A stretch of 64,000 bases of DNA from Sporolactobacillus shoreae. Lineage in GTDB: Bacteria > Bacillota > Bacilli > Bacillales > Sporolactobacillaceae. Of this stretch, positions 17,649 through 26,185 are shown piece after piece. Position 1 is the first letter of the stretch, and every line of letters begins with the position of its first letter. The DNA lies in the NCBI RefSeq assembly GCF_004684935.1, contig NZ_SRJD01000010.1, positions 59,846 through 123,845 on the forward strand, given 5' to 3'. A program made the translations under genes and the position numbers. The notes under the pieces are model-generated. The model was not told the origin of the DNA. It saw only the letters and a program-made list of their open reading frames with translations, and did no database searches.

Positions 17649-19436
17649 ATGCAGGATGAGGCACTTAAAGTGCTGAAGCAATATTTTGGTTATGACGGTT
17701 TTCGGAAGGGGCAGGACGAAATTATTTCGAATCTGCTGGCGGGTCGAGATACGGTCGGAATTATGCCGACGGGCGGAGGCAAGTCTATCTGCTATCAGAT
17801 CCCGGCTCTGCTTCTCCCTGGGACGACACTCGTAATTTCCCCGCTGATTTCGCTGATGAAAGATCAGGTCGACGCGCTGGCGGATGTCGGCATCGCGGCC
17901 ACGTTTATTAATAGTTCGCTTTCGTTCAATGAGGGGAGGAACCGGCTCGCCGCCGCGGCCTCCGGAAAATACAAACTGGTTTACATCGCGCCGGAACGCT
18001 TGGAGCTGCCTGATTTTCTGCAGGCGCTGCAGCGGATGGACGTTTCTTTGGTCGCTGTGGACGAGGCGCACTGTATCTCCCAGTGGGGGCACGATTTCCG
18101 CCCGAGCTACCGAAAAATAGAAGCAATGCTGGCGCATTTTCCTAAAAGGCCGGTGGTTGCCGCACTGACCGCGACGGCAACCCCGCGGGTCACGGCCGAT
18201 ATCTGCCGCCTGCTGCAGATTCCGCAGAATCAGGTCATTGCCACAGGCTTCGCGCGCGACAATCTCTTTTTTCAGGTCATCCGCGGGCAGAATCCGGATG
18301 CCTTTCTAACCGATTATCTGAGAAAAAACCGGGATCAGCCCGGAATCATTTATGCCGCGACGCGCAAAGATGTGGACCGGCTCTGCAGCCAACTGGCCAA
18401 AGCCGGATTTTCCGCGGGAAAGTACCACGCCGGTCTTTCGGAAAAAGAGCGGGTGGACAACCAGGAACGTTTTATATATGATGATGTGTCAGTTCTGGTC
18501 GCAACGAACGCGTTCGGCATGGGCATTAACAAATCCAATGTACGGTTTGTAATTCACTACAGCCTGCCTCGCAATATTGAGGCGTATTATCAGGAGGCAG
18601 GTCGTGCCGGACGTGACGGTGAAAAAAGCGACTGCATCCTGCTTTTTTCGCCACAAGATATCCGACTTCAGAAATTTTTCATCGACCAGTCCGACATGGA
18701 TGAGGCACTGAAAAAAGAAGAGTATCACAAGCTGGATCAGATGATCGGCTATTGCCACACCGAATCCTGTCTTCAGGGCTACATTCTCCGCTATTTCGGA
18801 GAAGAGGATCCGGAACCGTGCCATCACTGCGGTAATTGTCTGGACACGCGTGAAAAGTCTGACGTCACCGTCGCGGCCCAAAAAGTGTTGTCATGCGTCA
18901 AAAGAATGCGTGAACGATATGGAAAATTAATGGTGGCTAAGGTACTTGCCGGGGCATCCGACCAAAAGATCCTTAGTTTCAGACTCGACCGATTGCCGAC
19001 TTACGGCCTCATGAAGGATCAGACCCAGAAACAGATCGCCGATTTCATCGATTTTCTGACCGGAGAGCAGTACCTGGAGTTGCGTGGTGGGGCTTATCCT
19101 ACATTGGCTCTTGCGACACGCGCTGTTGCTGTGCTGAAAGGTGAAGAGCGGGTATTTAAAAAAGGTGCCGTGCACGCGGTGCAACTCGAGGTTCACAGCG
19201 AACTGTTCGAGCGGCTGAAACAAGTGCGCAAGGAACTGGCCCAGAAAGAATACGTCCCGCCGTATATCATCTTCTCCGATCAGTCGCTCCGTGAGATGAG
19301 CGCCAGGTTGCCTTCGACCGATCGTGATTTTCTGATGATCAAGGGCGTCGGCCAGCAGAAACTGGAAAAGTACGGTCTCGCTTTTATGGAGGCCATTGCC
19401 GCTTATGAGGCTGCGGCCACGTCCGAGGAAGGCTGA
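17649..19436 (+). CDS. recQ: ATP-dependent DNA helicase RecQ
   Basis: A 3'-5' helicase of 595 residues acting in recombination and replication-fork repair. Seen in order: DEAD/DEAH domain with Walker A TGGGKS (Lys45) and DEAH (138-141), helicase C-terminal domain with GRAGRDG, RecQ zinc-binding cysteines (CHTESC, CHHCGNC), winged-helix RQC, and a complete C-terminal HRDC domain. GTG 17637 is part of the ribosome site AAAGGTGG, so ATG 17649 is the start. Confidence 0.96.
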   Translation: MQDEALKVLKQYFGYDGFRKGQDEIISNLLAGRDTVGIMPTGGGKSICYQIPALLLPGTTLVISPLISLMKDQVDALADVGIAATFINSSLSFNEGRNRLAAAASGKYKLVYIAPERLELPDFLQALQRMDVSLVAVDEAHCISQWGHDFRPSYRKIEAMLAHFPKRPVVAALTATATPRVTADICRLLQIPQNQVIATGFARDNLFFQVIRGQNPDAFLTDYLRKNRDQPGIIYAATRKDVDRLCSQLAKAGFSAGKYHAGLSEKERVDNQERFIYDDVSVLVATNAFGMGINKSNVRFVIHYSLPRNIEAYYQEAGRAGRDGEKSDCILLFSPQDIRLQKFFIDQSDMDEALKKEEYHKLDQMIGYCHTESCLQGYILRYFGEEDPEPCHHCGNCLDTREKSDVTVAAQKVLSCVKRMRERYGKLMVAKVLAGASDQKILSFRLDRLPTYGLMKDQTQKQIADFIDFLTGEQYLELRGGAYPTLALATRAVAVLKGEERVFKKGAVHAVQLEVHSELFERLKQVRKELAQKEYVPPYIIFSDQSLREMSARLPSTDRDFLMIKGVGQQKLEKYGLAFMEAIAAYEAAATSEEG

Positions 19437-19509
19437 TTTCGGCTATTTGTTGAAAAACTTTTCAGTAGCAAGTAAAATGGAGCCTGTTGGTATTTTAATC
19501 TGGATCTCC

Positions 19510-19768
19510 TCACATGACAGAGGGGGTAGAGGTTGCGGCATTTATGACGAGCGCGCCCGAGGCTTGGGGAAGCCTGTGACTGTGCGCAAAAGGAAATGCC
19601 GCCGAAGTTTGTCCGGCTCTCTGGCCGGGCGGGCTGGGACCGTCGCCGAACAGGGGCGGGACTGTCACATGTGAAAGCATGTGATGTGCTATCGGTGGAT
19701 GACATGGGTGGAGAACGGTAGGCTTAGTGATTCAGTTGATTCTGATGACTGTCTGATAAAAAATTTCT
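19510..19768 (+). ncRNA. Lysine riboswitch (L-box) controlling lysP
   Basis: The leader shows L-box signatures: GGTAGAGGTTGCG (about 19526), the P2 pairing GCGGCATTT (19535-19543) with AAATGCCGC (19594-19602), GCCGAAG next to it, and a GGGACTGTCAC hairpin (about 19658-19685). A possible P1 closing pair is GACAG near 19516 with CTGTC near 19749. A terminator follows and the next gene is a lysine-type permease, so lysine should shut the transporter off. Boundaries approximate. Confidence 0.88.
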
Positions 19769-19810
19769 GTCCGCCGGATGGCTCAATAGAGCGTTCGGCG
19801 GACTTTTCAT
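19769..19810 (+). terminator. Expression-platform terminator of the lysine riboswitch
   Basis: GTCCGCCG pairs with CGGCGGAC (19769-19803 overall), followed by TTTTCATTT, 54 bp before the lysP start. Confidence 0.85.
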
Positions 19811-19863
19811 TTGGGTCTGTCTTCACCTCGCATGTCTCCCGAAAAAAAGAGAGGGAGAGAAAA

Positions 19864-21327
19864 ATGCAACAAAAAGCAACAGAAAGGTCGCACAAATTAA
19901 AAAGGGGTCTGAAATCCCGTCACCTGACGATGATCGCTCTTGGCGGGGCGATCGGAACAGGTTTGTTTCTGGCCAGCGGCAACGCGATTTATTCGGCTGG
20001 ACCGGGCGGTGCTCTCCTTGCCTATGGCCTCACAGGAGTGATGGTTTTCTTCCTGATGACAAGCCTTGGGGAACTGGCGGCCTATATGCCGACAAGCGGT
20101 TCGTTCAGCACCTACGCGACGCGTTTTGTCGATCCGTCTTTTGGCTTCGCACTTGGCTGGAATTACTGGTACAACTGGGCGGTCACGATCGCCAGCGAAC
20201 TGTCGGCCGCCACACTGATCATGAAGTTCTGGTTTCCGAGCACGCCATCGTTTCTGTGGAGCGGCCTGTTTCTGATTATTATTTTTCTGCTGAACGCACT
20301 GACCGTCAAAGGCTATGGTGAGTCGGAATACTGGTTTGCCTTTATCAAAGTGGCGACGGTGATTATTTTTATTATCGTCGGACTGCTGATGATTTTCCGG
20401 ATCATGGGCGGAGGCGTGCCCGGTTTGGCCAATTTTACTTTGGGTGATGCGCCGTTCCACGGCGGTTTTCTTGCCGCATTCGGCGTATTCCTTGCCGCGG
20501 GTTATTCATTCCAGGGAACGGAACTTCTCGGTGTCAGCGCCGGTGAAAGTGAAAATCCGGAGAAAAATGTGCCGAAAGCGATGCACACAATTTTCTGGCG
20601 AATCCTGTTGTTCTACATTCTTGCAATATTCATCATTGCGATGATCATTCCTTATACGAACCACAATTTATCAGTGACGGATACCATTATGGTTAGCCCG
20701 TTCACGCTTGTTTTTCAGAAAGCGGGGCTTGCGGTCGCGGCGTCGGTGATGAACGCGGTGATTCTGACGGCCGTTCTGTCAGCGGGAAATTCGGGGCTCT
20801 ACGCGTCAACCCGAATTCTGTACGCCTTGGCGAAGAAGGGGAAAGCGCCGAAATTCCTTGGCTATGTGACCGGACATGGGATTCCGATCTGGTCATTGAT
20901 CGTAACGGCGGCGTTCGGCCTGCTCGCCTTTCTGGCATCGGGTTTTGGCGACGGTCTGGTCTATAACTGGCTGCTGAGTGCGTCAGGCATGTGCGGATTT
21001 ATCGCTTGGCTGGGTATTGCGGTCAGCCACTGGCGTTTCCGTCGCGCTTATGTCGCCCAGGGAGGACGTTTGGAAGACCTGCCGTACCGGGCGAAGTGGT
21101 TTCCGTTCGGCCCGCTTTTCGCTTTTGCCGTCTGCATGATCGTGGTCATTGGACAGAGCTTTGGCGCCTTTTCAGGCGGACAAATCGACTGGGGAGGGAT
21201 CATTGCTGCTTATATCGGCATTCCGATTTTCCTCGCCATCTGGCTGATCGCCAAGTGGAAGATGAAAGCGAAGCTGATCCCGCTTGAGAAGTGTGATATT
21301 TCTCGGTACCAAGATCCGACAAAATAA
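19864..21327 (+). CDS. lysP: Lysine-specific permease
   Basis: A 487-residue APC-superfamily amino-acid transporter with 12 predicted helices. It has the family N-terminal block MIALGGAIGTGLFLASG and GELAAYMPTSGSF. Size and sequence match LysP of enteric bacteria and bacilli. The lysine riboswitch directly upstream independently supports lysine as the substrate. The frame stays open through the leader to 19681, but GAGAGGGAGAG followed by ATG 19864 marks the true start. Confidence 0.92.
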   Translation: MQQKATERSHKLKRGLKSRHLTMIALGGAIGTGLFLASGNAIYSAGPGGALLAYGLTGVMVFFLMTSLGELAAYMPTSGSFSTYATRFVDPSFGFALGWNYWYNWAVTIASELSAATLIMKFWFPSTPSFLWSGLFLIIIFLLNALTVKGYGESEYWFAFIKVATVIIFIIVGLLMIFRIMGGGVPGLANFTLGDAPFHGGFLAAFGVFLAAGYSFQGTELLGVSAGESENPEKNVPKAMHTIFWRILLFYILAIFIIAMIIPYTNHNLSVTDTIMVSPFTLVFQKAGLAVAASVMNAVILTAVLSAGNSGLYASTRILYALAKKGKAPKFLGYVTGHGIPIWSLIVTAAFGLLAFLASGFGDGLVYNWLLSASGMCGFIAWLGIAVSHWRFRRAYVAQGGRLEDLPYRAKWFPFGPLFAFAVCMIVVIGQSFGAFSGGQIDWGGIIAAYIGIPIFLAIWLIAKWKMKAKLIPLEKCDISRYQDPTK

Positions 21328-21336
21328 ACTTAGACC

Positions 21337-21368
21337 AAAAAATCGAGGCTGAATGCCTCGATTTTTTT
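21337..21368 (+). terminator. Terminator of lysP
   Basis: A 13-bp stem (21337-21349 with 21355-21367) has a TGAAT loop and a T7 tail. Confidence 0.93.
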
Positions 21369-21503
21369 CGCACTTTACTTTTAAAAGATCCGCTAGTTCC
21401 GTCTGGGCTGCTTTTGGATGTTTTTTTAGTGCCTGACCGTGACAGAACTCTTAGTATTAGAACATTTTTAGAGCATAATAGAATAAAAGAGGGAAGCAAA
21501 ATC

Positions 21504-22685
21504 GTGGACAAATGGGCAGATTACTTAATTAGAGAAGTACATTATGCCAAGGATCCAAATCCATCACATAGAGGAGGTACGAGCATCAAAGGATGAAGGA
21601 AACAAAGTAAGTATAGAGAAAATACTCTTTTCAAAAGACGAAATTGTCCAAGATATTAACTCAAATTCGATGAGCCTTGTGACCATATTTCTAAAAAACG
21701 ATAAATGGCAACAAGGGAGAAAAGTAATTGTTGAACGAATAAATAATGAGTATTATATAAAAACAGAAGCAATCCCGATCAGCCCCAGCGAGGAGATCAG
21801 GCACAGTATTGGTATGATCAACTGGCTGAAGGCGGAAAGCCTTCAGCGCCAACAGACCCCACGCCAAGCCAGCCTACGGATACTAACACTTATACTGTTA
21901 AATCTGGGGATACGCTGAGTGGTATTGCACTAAAGTTTGGCGTCACAGTTTCACAGTTGCAGTCATGGAATAGTATTTCTGATCCAAATAAAATCTATGT
22001 TGGACAAGTATTAAAGCTTAAACCAGGCGAAAGTGATAATTCGGAGACATCAAATATTTATGTTATTAAATCCGGGGATACGTTGAGTGGCATTGCACAA
22101 GAATTTAATGTCACGGTTTTACAATTACAATCATGGAACAACATTTCTGATCCAAACAAAATATACGCGGGTCAACAAATTATTGTGTACAAAAACGGTG
22201 GGGGAACGGGCACAATGGTATACACTGTAAAATCAGGAGATACCTTAAGTGCCATTGCAGTGCGGTTTGGGGTAAGTGTGAGCAACATACAACAATGGAA
22301 TAACATTTCTGACCCCAATAAAATTTATGCTGGGGAAACTTTAAAGATGTATAGTTCTGGCGGCGGTGGCGGCGGTAGTAAAGTTTCTTATACTATCCGA
22401 TCTGGCGACACGCTTAGCGGGATTGCTGTAAAGTTTGGCGTATCTGTCTCACAGCTTCAGTCATGGAACGGAATCACCGATGCCAACAAGATCTATGCTG
22501 GGGAGGTCCTTTCCATTTATACTTCAGGATCCGGTGGTGGAGGTTCGCAGACCTACACAGTTAAATCGGGAGATACACTGAGCGGCATTGCAGAAAAATT
22601 TGGTGTCACTGTTTCCAAACTCCAATCATGGAATAATGTTGCTAACCCTGATAAAATATATGCTGGTCAGGTATTGGTTGTCTGA
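21504..22685 (+). pseudogene. DUF3892-like domain plus five LysM repeats, broken by two frameshifts
   Basis: AGAGGGA followed by GTG 21504 opens MDKWADYLIREVHYAKDPNPSH. The frame then shifts near 21570 into IEEVRASKDEGNKV... and KNDKWQQGRKVIVERINNEYYIKTEA, recalling DUF3892. It shifts back near 21791 into GDQAQYWYDQLAEGGKP, a Pro/Thr linker and five LysM units (consensus YTVKSGDTLSGIA...KIYAGQVL) spaced by Gly/Ser linkers, ending at 22685. The LysM units would bind peptidoglycan. The last frame is open from 21750, so a LysM-only protein (for example from TTG 21957) could survive. AT-richer than lysP upstream, which suggests acquisition. Could also be sequencing errors. Confidence 0.7.
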
Positions 22686-22757
22686 CACCAAAAAAATCAA
22701 AGCATTAAACAGTAGTCCAAAGATAAAAAAAGATCAAAATAGCTTTCAGACTAATCT

Positions 22758-22786
22758 AAAGCTTTCACCCAAGGGGTGAAAGCTTT
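22758..22786. terminator. Hairpin between convergent genes
   Basis: AAAGCTTTCACCC (22758-22770) pairs perfectly with GGGTGAAAGCTTT (22774-22786). Neither side has a long T tract; it lies between the LysM gene and the leftward Ser-rich gene. Confidence 0.65.
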
Positions 22787-22832
22787 AAGTATGGTAATCA
22801 TTAATTTTTTAAAACGTTTATGTAGCAAGCCA

Positions 22833-23372
22833 TTATCCGTGAAAATTACCGGTATATTGATTAACAGTTACGTAAGGATTTTGACCCGTATCGTATTCTT
22901 TTACCCAGACTTCCCAAAGACCATTACCGATATATTTATAACGACTGGGTGTTGCGTGATAACCTTTGTATAAGTTTTCTTCAAATTTCGTAACCCAGGC
23001 CCCTGTTGGTTTATTGGCAGCTTGACTCGCACTTGTTTTTTGACTTGTCGCATTCGAACTTTCGGACGCCGCTGAATGACTTATCGATGACTCACCTGAC
23101 TGAGTCATAATCGGACTCGACGATGCAGTGGCGGAATTTGCTGATTCCGATGCGCTGCTTGTTGTGCTGTTCGTTACTGATTGGTTCGAATCCTCCGTTG
23201 CTGTACTACTACTACTTGACGAAGATGCTACATGAGATGTTTTTGTAGAGGAATGGGTCTCCGTTTGTCTGCTGCTAGATCCTTCACTTGGATTATCATT
23301 ATGATCAAGGAAAATAAACAATCCTCCAACCACAATCAAGATCCCTATCGTTATCACCAGAATTTTTTTCAT
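22833..23372 (-). CDS. Membrane-anchored Ser/Thr-rich surface protein of unknown function
   Basis: 179 residues. An N-terminal anchor (ILVITIGILIVVGGLFIFL) is followed by about 100 residues dominated by Ser, Thr, Ala and Asn. A compact C-terminal domain ends the protein (about 128-179: WVTKFEENLYKGYHATPS, YKYIGNGLWEVWVKEYDTG). The linker suggests a wall-spanning stalk. GGAGGTG precedes ATG 23372, six codons into the open frame. AT-rich like the neighbouring LysM gene. Family not recognised. Confidence 0.75.
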   Translation of the reverse strand: MKKILVITIGILIVVGGLFIFLDHNDNPSEGSSSRQTETHSSTKTSHVASSSSSSSTATEDSNQSVTNSTTSSASESANSATASSSPIMTQSGESSISHSAASESSNATSQKTSASQAANKPTGAWVTKFEENLYKGYHATPSRYKYIGNGLWEVWVKEYDTGQNPYVTVNQYTGNFHG

Positions 23373-23819
23373 TTTTTGACTCACCTCCAAAAAGAGTTAT
23401 TCCAATTGGTCATGTTCGGCTTGCAAAAGAATTTAAAAAAATTCTGTAAATGTATGAGGAGTTTTCAAAGAGATAGTTTTTTTCAATGATGCATGGTCGT
23501 AAACCACGCAATATATTGTCAAATCTAGCTTCAAAGCACTTATAAATTTATCATTTTCTGAACAGCAATGCAAAAGATACAAGGATAATGAATGTGTCAA
23601 GCATTTATTTTGATTCTGAATGATGTGTTTGTTCGTTAATATCGATTTGCATCAATGGATTTGTTTAATTTTCGGATCATTGGTTTTTATATGATCGATG
23701 AGATCGTCTATAAGATTTTTTATCAGCCGTTGAGGGCCCATTTTTGTGTGCGCAAATTTAGATCGAATAATTTTGCTGACAGTTATGTGCTTAGAATAAT
23801 TGTTAAGCAGTTATGGATC

Positions 23820-24240
23820 ACTCAACGAATGACAATTAATGATATCAAACTGAGTAAGTATCTTGCTTCCTGGGGTGGACTCAGCCCTGGAAACAATGAA
23901 AGTGTAGGTAAAAAAATCGGCCCGATCAATACGAGGCAATAAGTCATTGAAATCCACCCTTTGCCAAGTAAGTTGGGCGGCCTCTTGAAGCAAAAAAACG
24001 CGGCGATCTGCATATTATTATCGACTGGTTAAGCGACGAAGAACGAGAAAAGCCATCATGGCACTCGTTCACCTTATTTTAAGGATTATCTTTCGATGTT
24101 TAAAGTAAAGGAAGAACACAGAAAACTGGGCCCAGACTACCTGCCAAAGAAGAAGAGCAGCGCCGAGACTCCTACAGGATCGGCACGCGGATCTTCCGCA
24201 GAAAGCGGGCGCCCGAAGAGTCGCCGGAAGAATGTAAAAA
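23820..24240 (+). pseudogene. Remnant of an IS110-family transposase (C-terminal part)
   Basis: Fragments of the IS110 Transposase_20 region appear in changing frames: KYLASWGGLSPGNNESVGKK (about 23850), GNKSLKSTLCQVSWAAS (about 23936), RRRTRKAIMALVHLILRIIF (about 24037) and KEEHRKLGPDYLP (about 24107). Several frameshifts and stops separate them, so it is not functional. No intact ends were recognised. The segment 23373-23820 holds nothing else I can support. Confidence 0.8.
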
Positions 24241-24403
24241 TGCACTGAAATCCTGTCTGAAGTTCTTGAAAAGAAACTGAATCTTTAGAATGCACCTCTT
24301 TTGAGCCTTATGCTATAATTTTAGCTTACAAGGGTAATGGCCGAATGTGATCGACTATCAGATTTTCGCAATCTCACTCTGACTCTTAAGAGGCGAACAT
24401 TCA

Positions 24404-25147
24404 ATGGGAAAAAAGGTACTCATTCCGATTCCTTCACGTGACTTCGATCCGACTGAAGTGGTGACACCATGGCTCCGCCTGCGTGCGGCGGGATATCAAC
24501 CGATTTTTGCCACGCCAGACGGGAAACGCGGCTATACGGATCCGCTCCTGCTCAAGGGTGTCCTGTTTGGCCGGTTGGGCGCGAAGAAAGAGATTGTGGA
24601 AAGCTATCATTCGCAGCTGGGGAAAGATTCCTCTTTTCTGAATCCAATCGTTTATGAGACCGTTTCTGCTGCTGACTACGATGGCCTGCTGCTTCCGGGC
24701 GGCCACGCCCCGGGAATGAAAACCTATTTGGAGAGCACGGCGCTTCAGAAAACGGTACTTGAATTCTGGAATTCCAAAAAACCGATTGCGGCAATCTGCC
24801 ACGGCACGATTGTTCTGGCCCGCACGATTGATCCGGAAACCGGGCGCTCGATTATCTACAATAAGACGATGACCAGCCTGACGAAGTTGCTGGAGCGCAC
24901 CGCTTATTACCTCACCGCATGGGCGCGCGGCAGTTATTATCGCACCTATCCTGAATACGTTCAGGACGAAGTGTCAGGCACTATGCGAGACAGAGCCAAT
25001 TACCAGACCGGGCCGCTTCCGACGAAACCTTTTTTTGTGCGAGACGGTAAACTGCTGACGGCGCGCTGGCCGGGCGATGCTGACCTTTTCGCCGATGAAT
25101 TTGTAAAAATGCTTGATGAGGCTCGGCTTTTCAGAGTAAAAAGCTGA
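24404..25147 (+). CDS. DJ-1/PfpI family class I glutamine amidotransferase-like protein
   Basis: 247 residues with the flavodoxin-like fold: VLIPIPSRDFDPTE, LLLPGGHAPGMKTY, and the nucleophile elbow AAICHGT with Cys near residue 131. Members include chaperone/deglycase and intracellular protease homologues. The exact activity cannot be told from sequence. Longer than minimal PfpI (about 170) because of an insertion between the elbow and the C-terminus (about 150-205). Upstream ribosome site is weak. Confidence 0.82.
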   Translation: MGKKVLIPIPSRDFDPTEVVTPWLRLRAAGYQPIFATPDGKRGYTDPLLLKGVLFGRLGAKKEIVESYHSQLGKDSSFLNPIVYETVSAADYDGLLLPGGHAPGMKTYLESTALQKTVLEFWNSKKPIAAICHGTIVLARTIDPETGRSIIYNKTMTSLTKLLERTAYYLTAWARGSYYRTYPEYVQDEVSGTMRDRANYQTGPLPTKPFFVRDGKLLTARWPGDADLFADEFVKMLDEARLFRVKS

Positions 25148-25236
25148 GCCCGTTTGACTCGGATAAATAGGGTTTCATGGTACAATGAAAGGACGGAGCC
25201 TGGACATGAAGGAATGCCCGGCACTTTGGAGCAGAG

Positions 25237-25251
25237 ACAGGAGGAACCTGT
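25237..25251 (+). promoter_or_regulatory. Small hairpin occluding the yisL-like ribosome site
   Basis: ACAGG (25237-25241) pairs with CCTGT (25247-25251), placing the AGGAGG Shine-Dalgarno across stem and loop directly against the ATG at 25252. Possibly lowers translation; may be coincidence. Confidence 0.3.
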
Positions 25252-25581
25252 ATGGGACACATACTTTTTCAAATTCACAGCAGCGTCTGGGGAATCATGA
25301 TTTTGCTGTTTATCATCAGTCTGATCTTTTACCGGCAAAAAATCTGGAGCATGATCCTGCGGCTTGCCTATCTGGTGATGATCGTCACCGGAGTCTGGAT
25401 GCTGACTTTGCATCATTTTCCAGCACTTTATGATATCAAGGGCGTGCTCGCCATCCTACTGATCGGCCTGATGGAAATGGCGCTCGGCAGGCGGCAGAAA
25501 CAAAAATCAGTGTCGCTGATCCTTGTTTTCGCGGCGATTGACTTGATTCTGATTTTGCTGATCGGTTATAAAATTCTGTAA
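25252..25581 (+). CDS. yisL: UPF0344/DUF1516 family membrane protein (YisL-like)
   Basis: 109 residues, four predicted helices, with the family pattern of an early HSSVWGIMILLF helix and a KGVLAILLIGLMEMAL motif. Function unknown in the family. Single gene with an AGGAGG site and a strong terminator. Confidence 0.85.
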   Translation: MGHILFQIHSSVWGIMILLFIISLIFYRQKIWSMILRLAYLVMIVTGVWMLTLHHFPALYDIKGVLAILLIGLMEMALGRRQKQKSVSLILVFAAIDLILILLIGYKIL

Positions 25582-25583
25582 CG

Positions 25584-25624
25584 AAAAGGTCCCTCTCATA
25601 TGCACATGAGAGGGACCTTTTTGC
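25584..25624 (+). terminator. Terminator of the yisL-like gene
   Basis: AAAAGGTCCCTCTCAT pairs with ATGAGAGGGACCTTTT around TGCAC, then T run. It lies in a convergent gap and could serve both genes. Confidence 0.93.
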
Positions 25625-25644
25625 TCGATTAAATTAAAAGTGTT

Positions 25645-25989
25645 TTAAGATAAATCCGGCTTCGGGCCATACTTGTTTTCCCCGTCCTGGCTAGGCAGAA
25701 GAGTATAGATAAGAAGAATAATGGCGCCGATCACAGGAATGAGGCCGATGAGGATCCACCAGGCGCTGCGGTTTGTATCATGCAGCCTTCGGGCCAGTAT
25801 GGCAAGGCCCGGCAATAAAACAGCCAGATCGTAAAGAAAGCTCAGAATTCTCGTATGGATCAGGGCATCAATAAGTGCAGCGATTGCATAAAAAATAAAA
25901 TTGAATAGTGCGAACATCCAGTAGGCCTTACGCCTGGATCTCCCTTCAAAAACCACGTACTTCTTAAGCGCGTCAATGTACCAGCTCAT
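25645..25989 (-). CDS. DUF805 family membrane protein
   Basis: 114 residues with the DUF805 pattern: MSWYIDALKKYVVFEGRSRRKAYW, three to four helices and RRLHDTNRSAWWILIGLIPVIG. Function unknown. GAGGTGG precedes the ATG. Convergent with the yisL-like gene. Confidence 0.9.
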   Translation of the reverse strand: MSWYIDALKKYVVFEGRSRRKAYWMFALFNFIFYAIAALIDALIHTRILSFLYDLAVLLPGLAILARRLHDTNRSAWWILIGLIPVIGAIILLIYTLLPSQDGENKYGPKPDLS

Positions 25990-26088
25990 TAATCATCCAC
26001 CTCTCGCCAATTATAAAGTGAAAAAGCTTCCAATGATCATGATGGACTGCCCAACGAACTCGTTTTATTAGTACGGAAGAAATCTATA

Positions 26089-26115
26089 TAAAAATCGAGG
26101 ACATGTGATGTCCTC
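26089..26115 (-). terminator. Terminator of the MtnE-like gene
   Basis: GAGGACAT (26097-26104) pairs with ATGTCCTC (26108-26115) around GTG; leftward it continues GATTTTTATATA. It lies 70 bp beyond the stop codon. Confidence 0.75.
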
Positions 26116-26185
26116 TCCTAAGCCAAACATATTCACCGTCATACGAAAAAAGAATACTTTTCCTTTTTTCATACCACGCTATTTT

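Noticed and set aside
23655..23942. Small protein gene of 95 codons
   Set aside because: Its C-terminal half is an IS110 transposase fragment continuing in other frames, so it is part of a decayed element.
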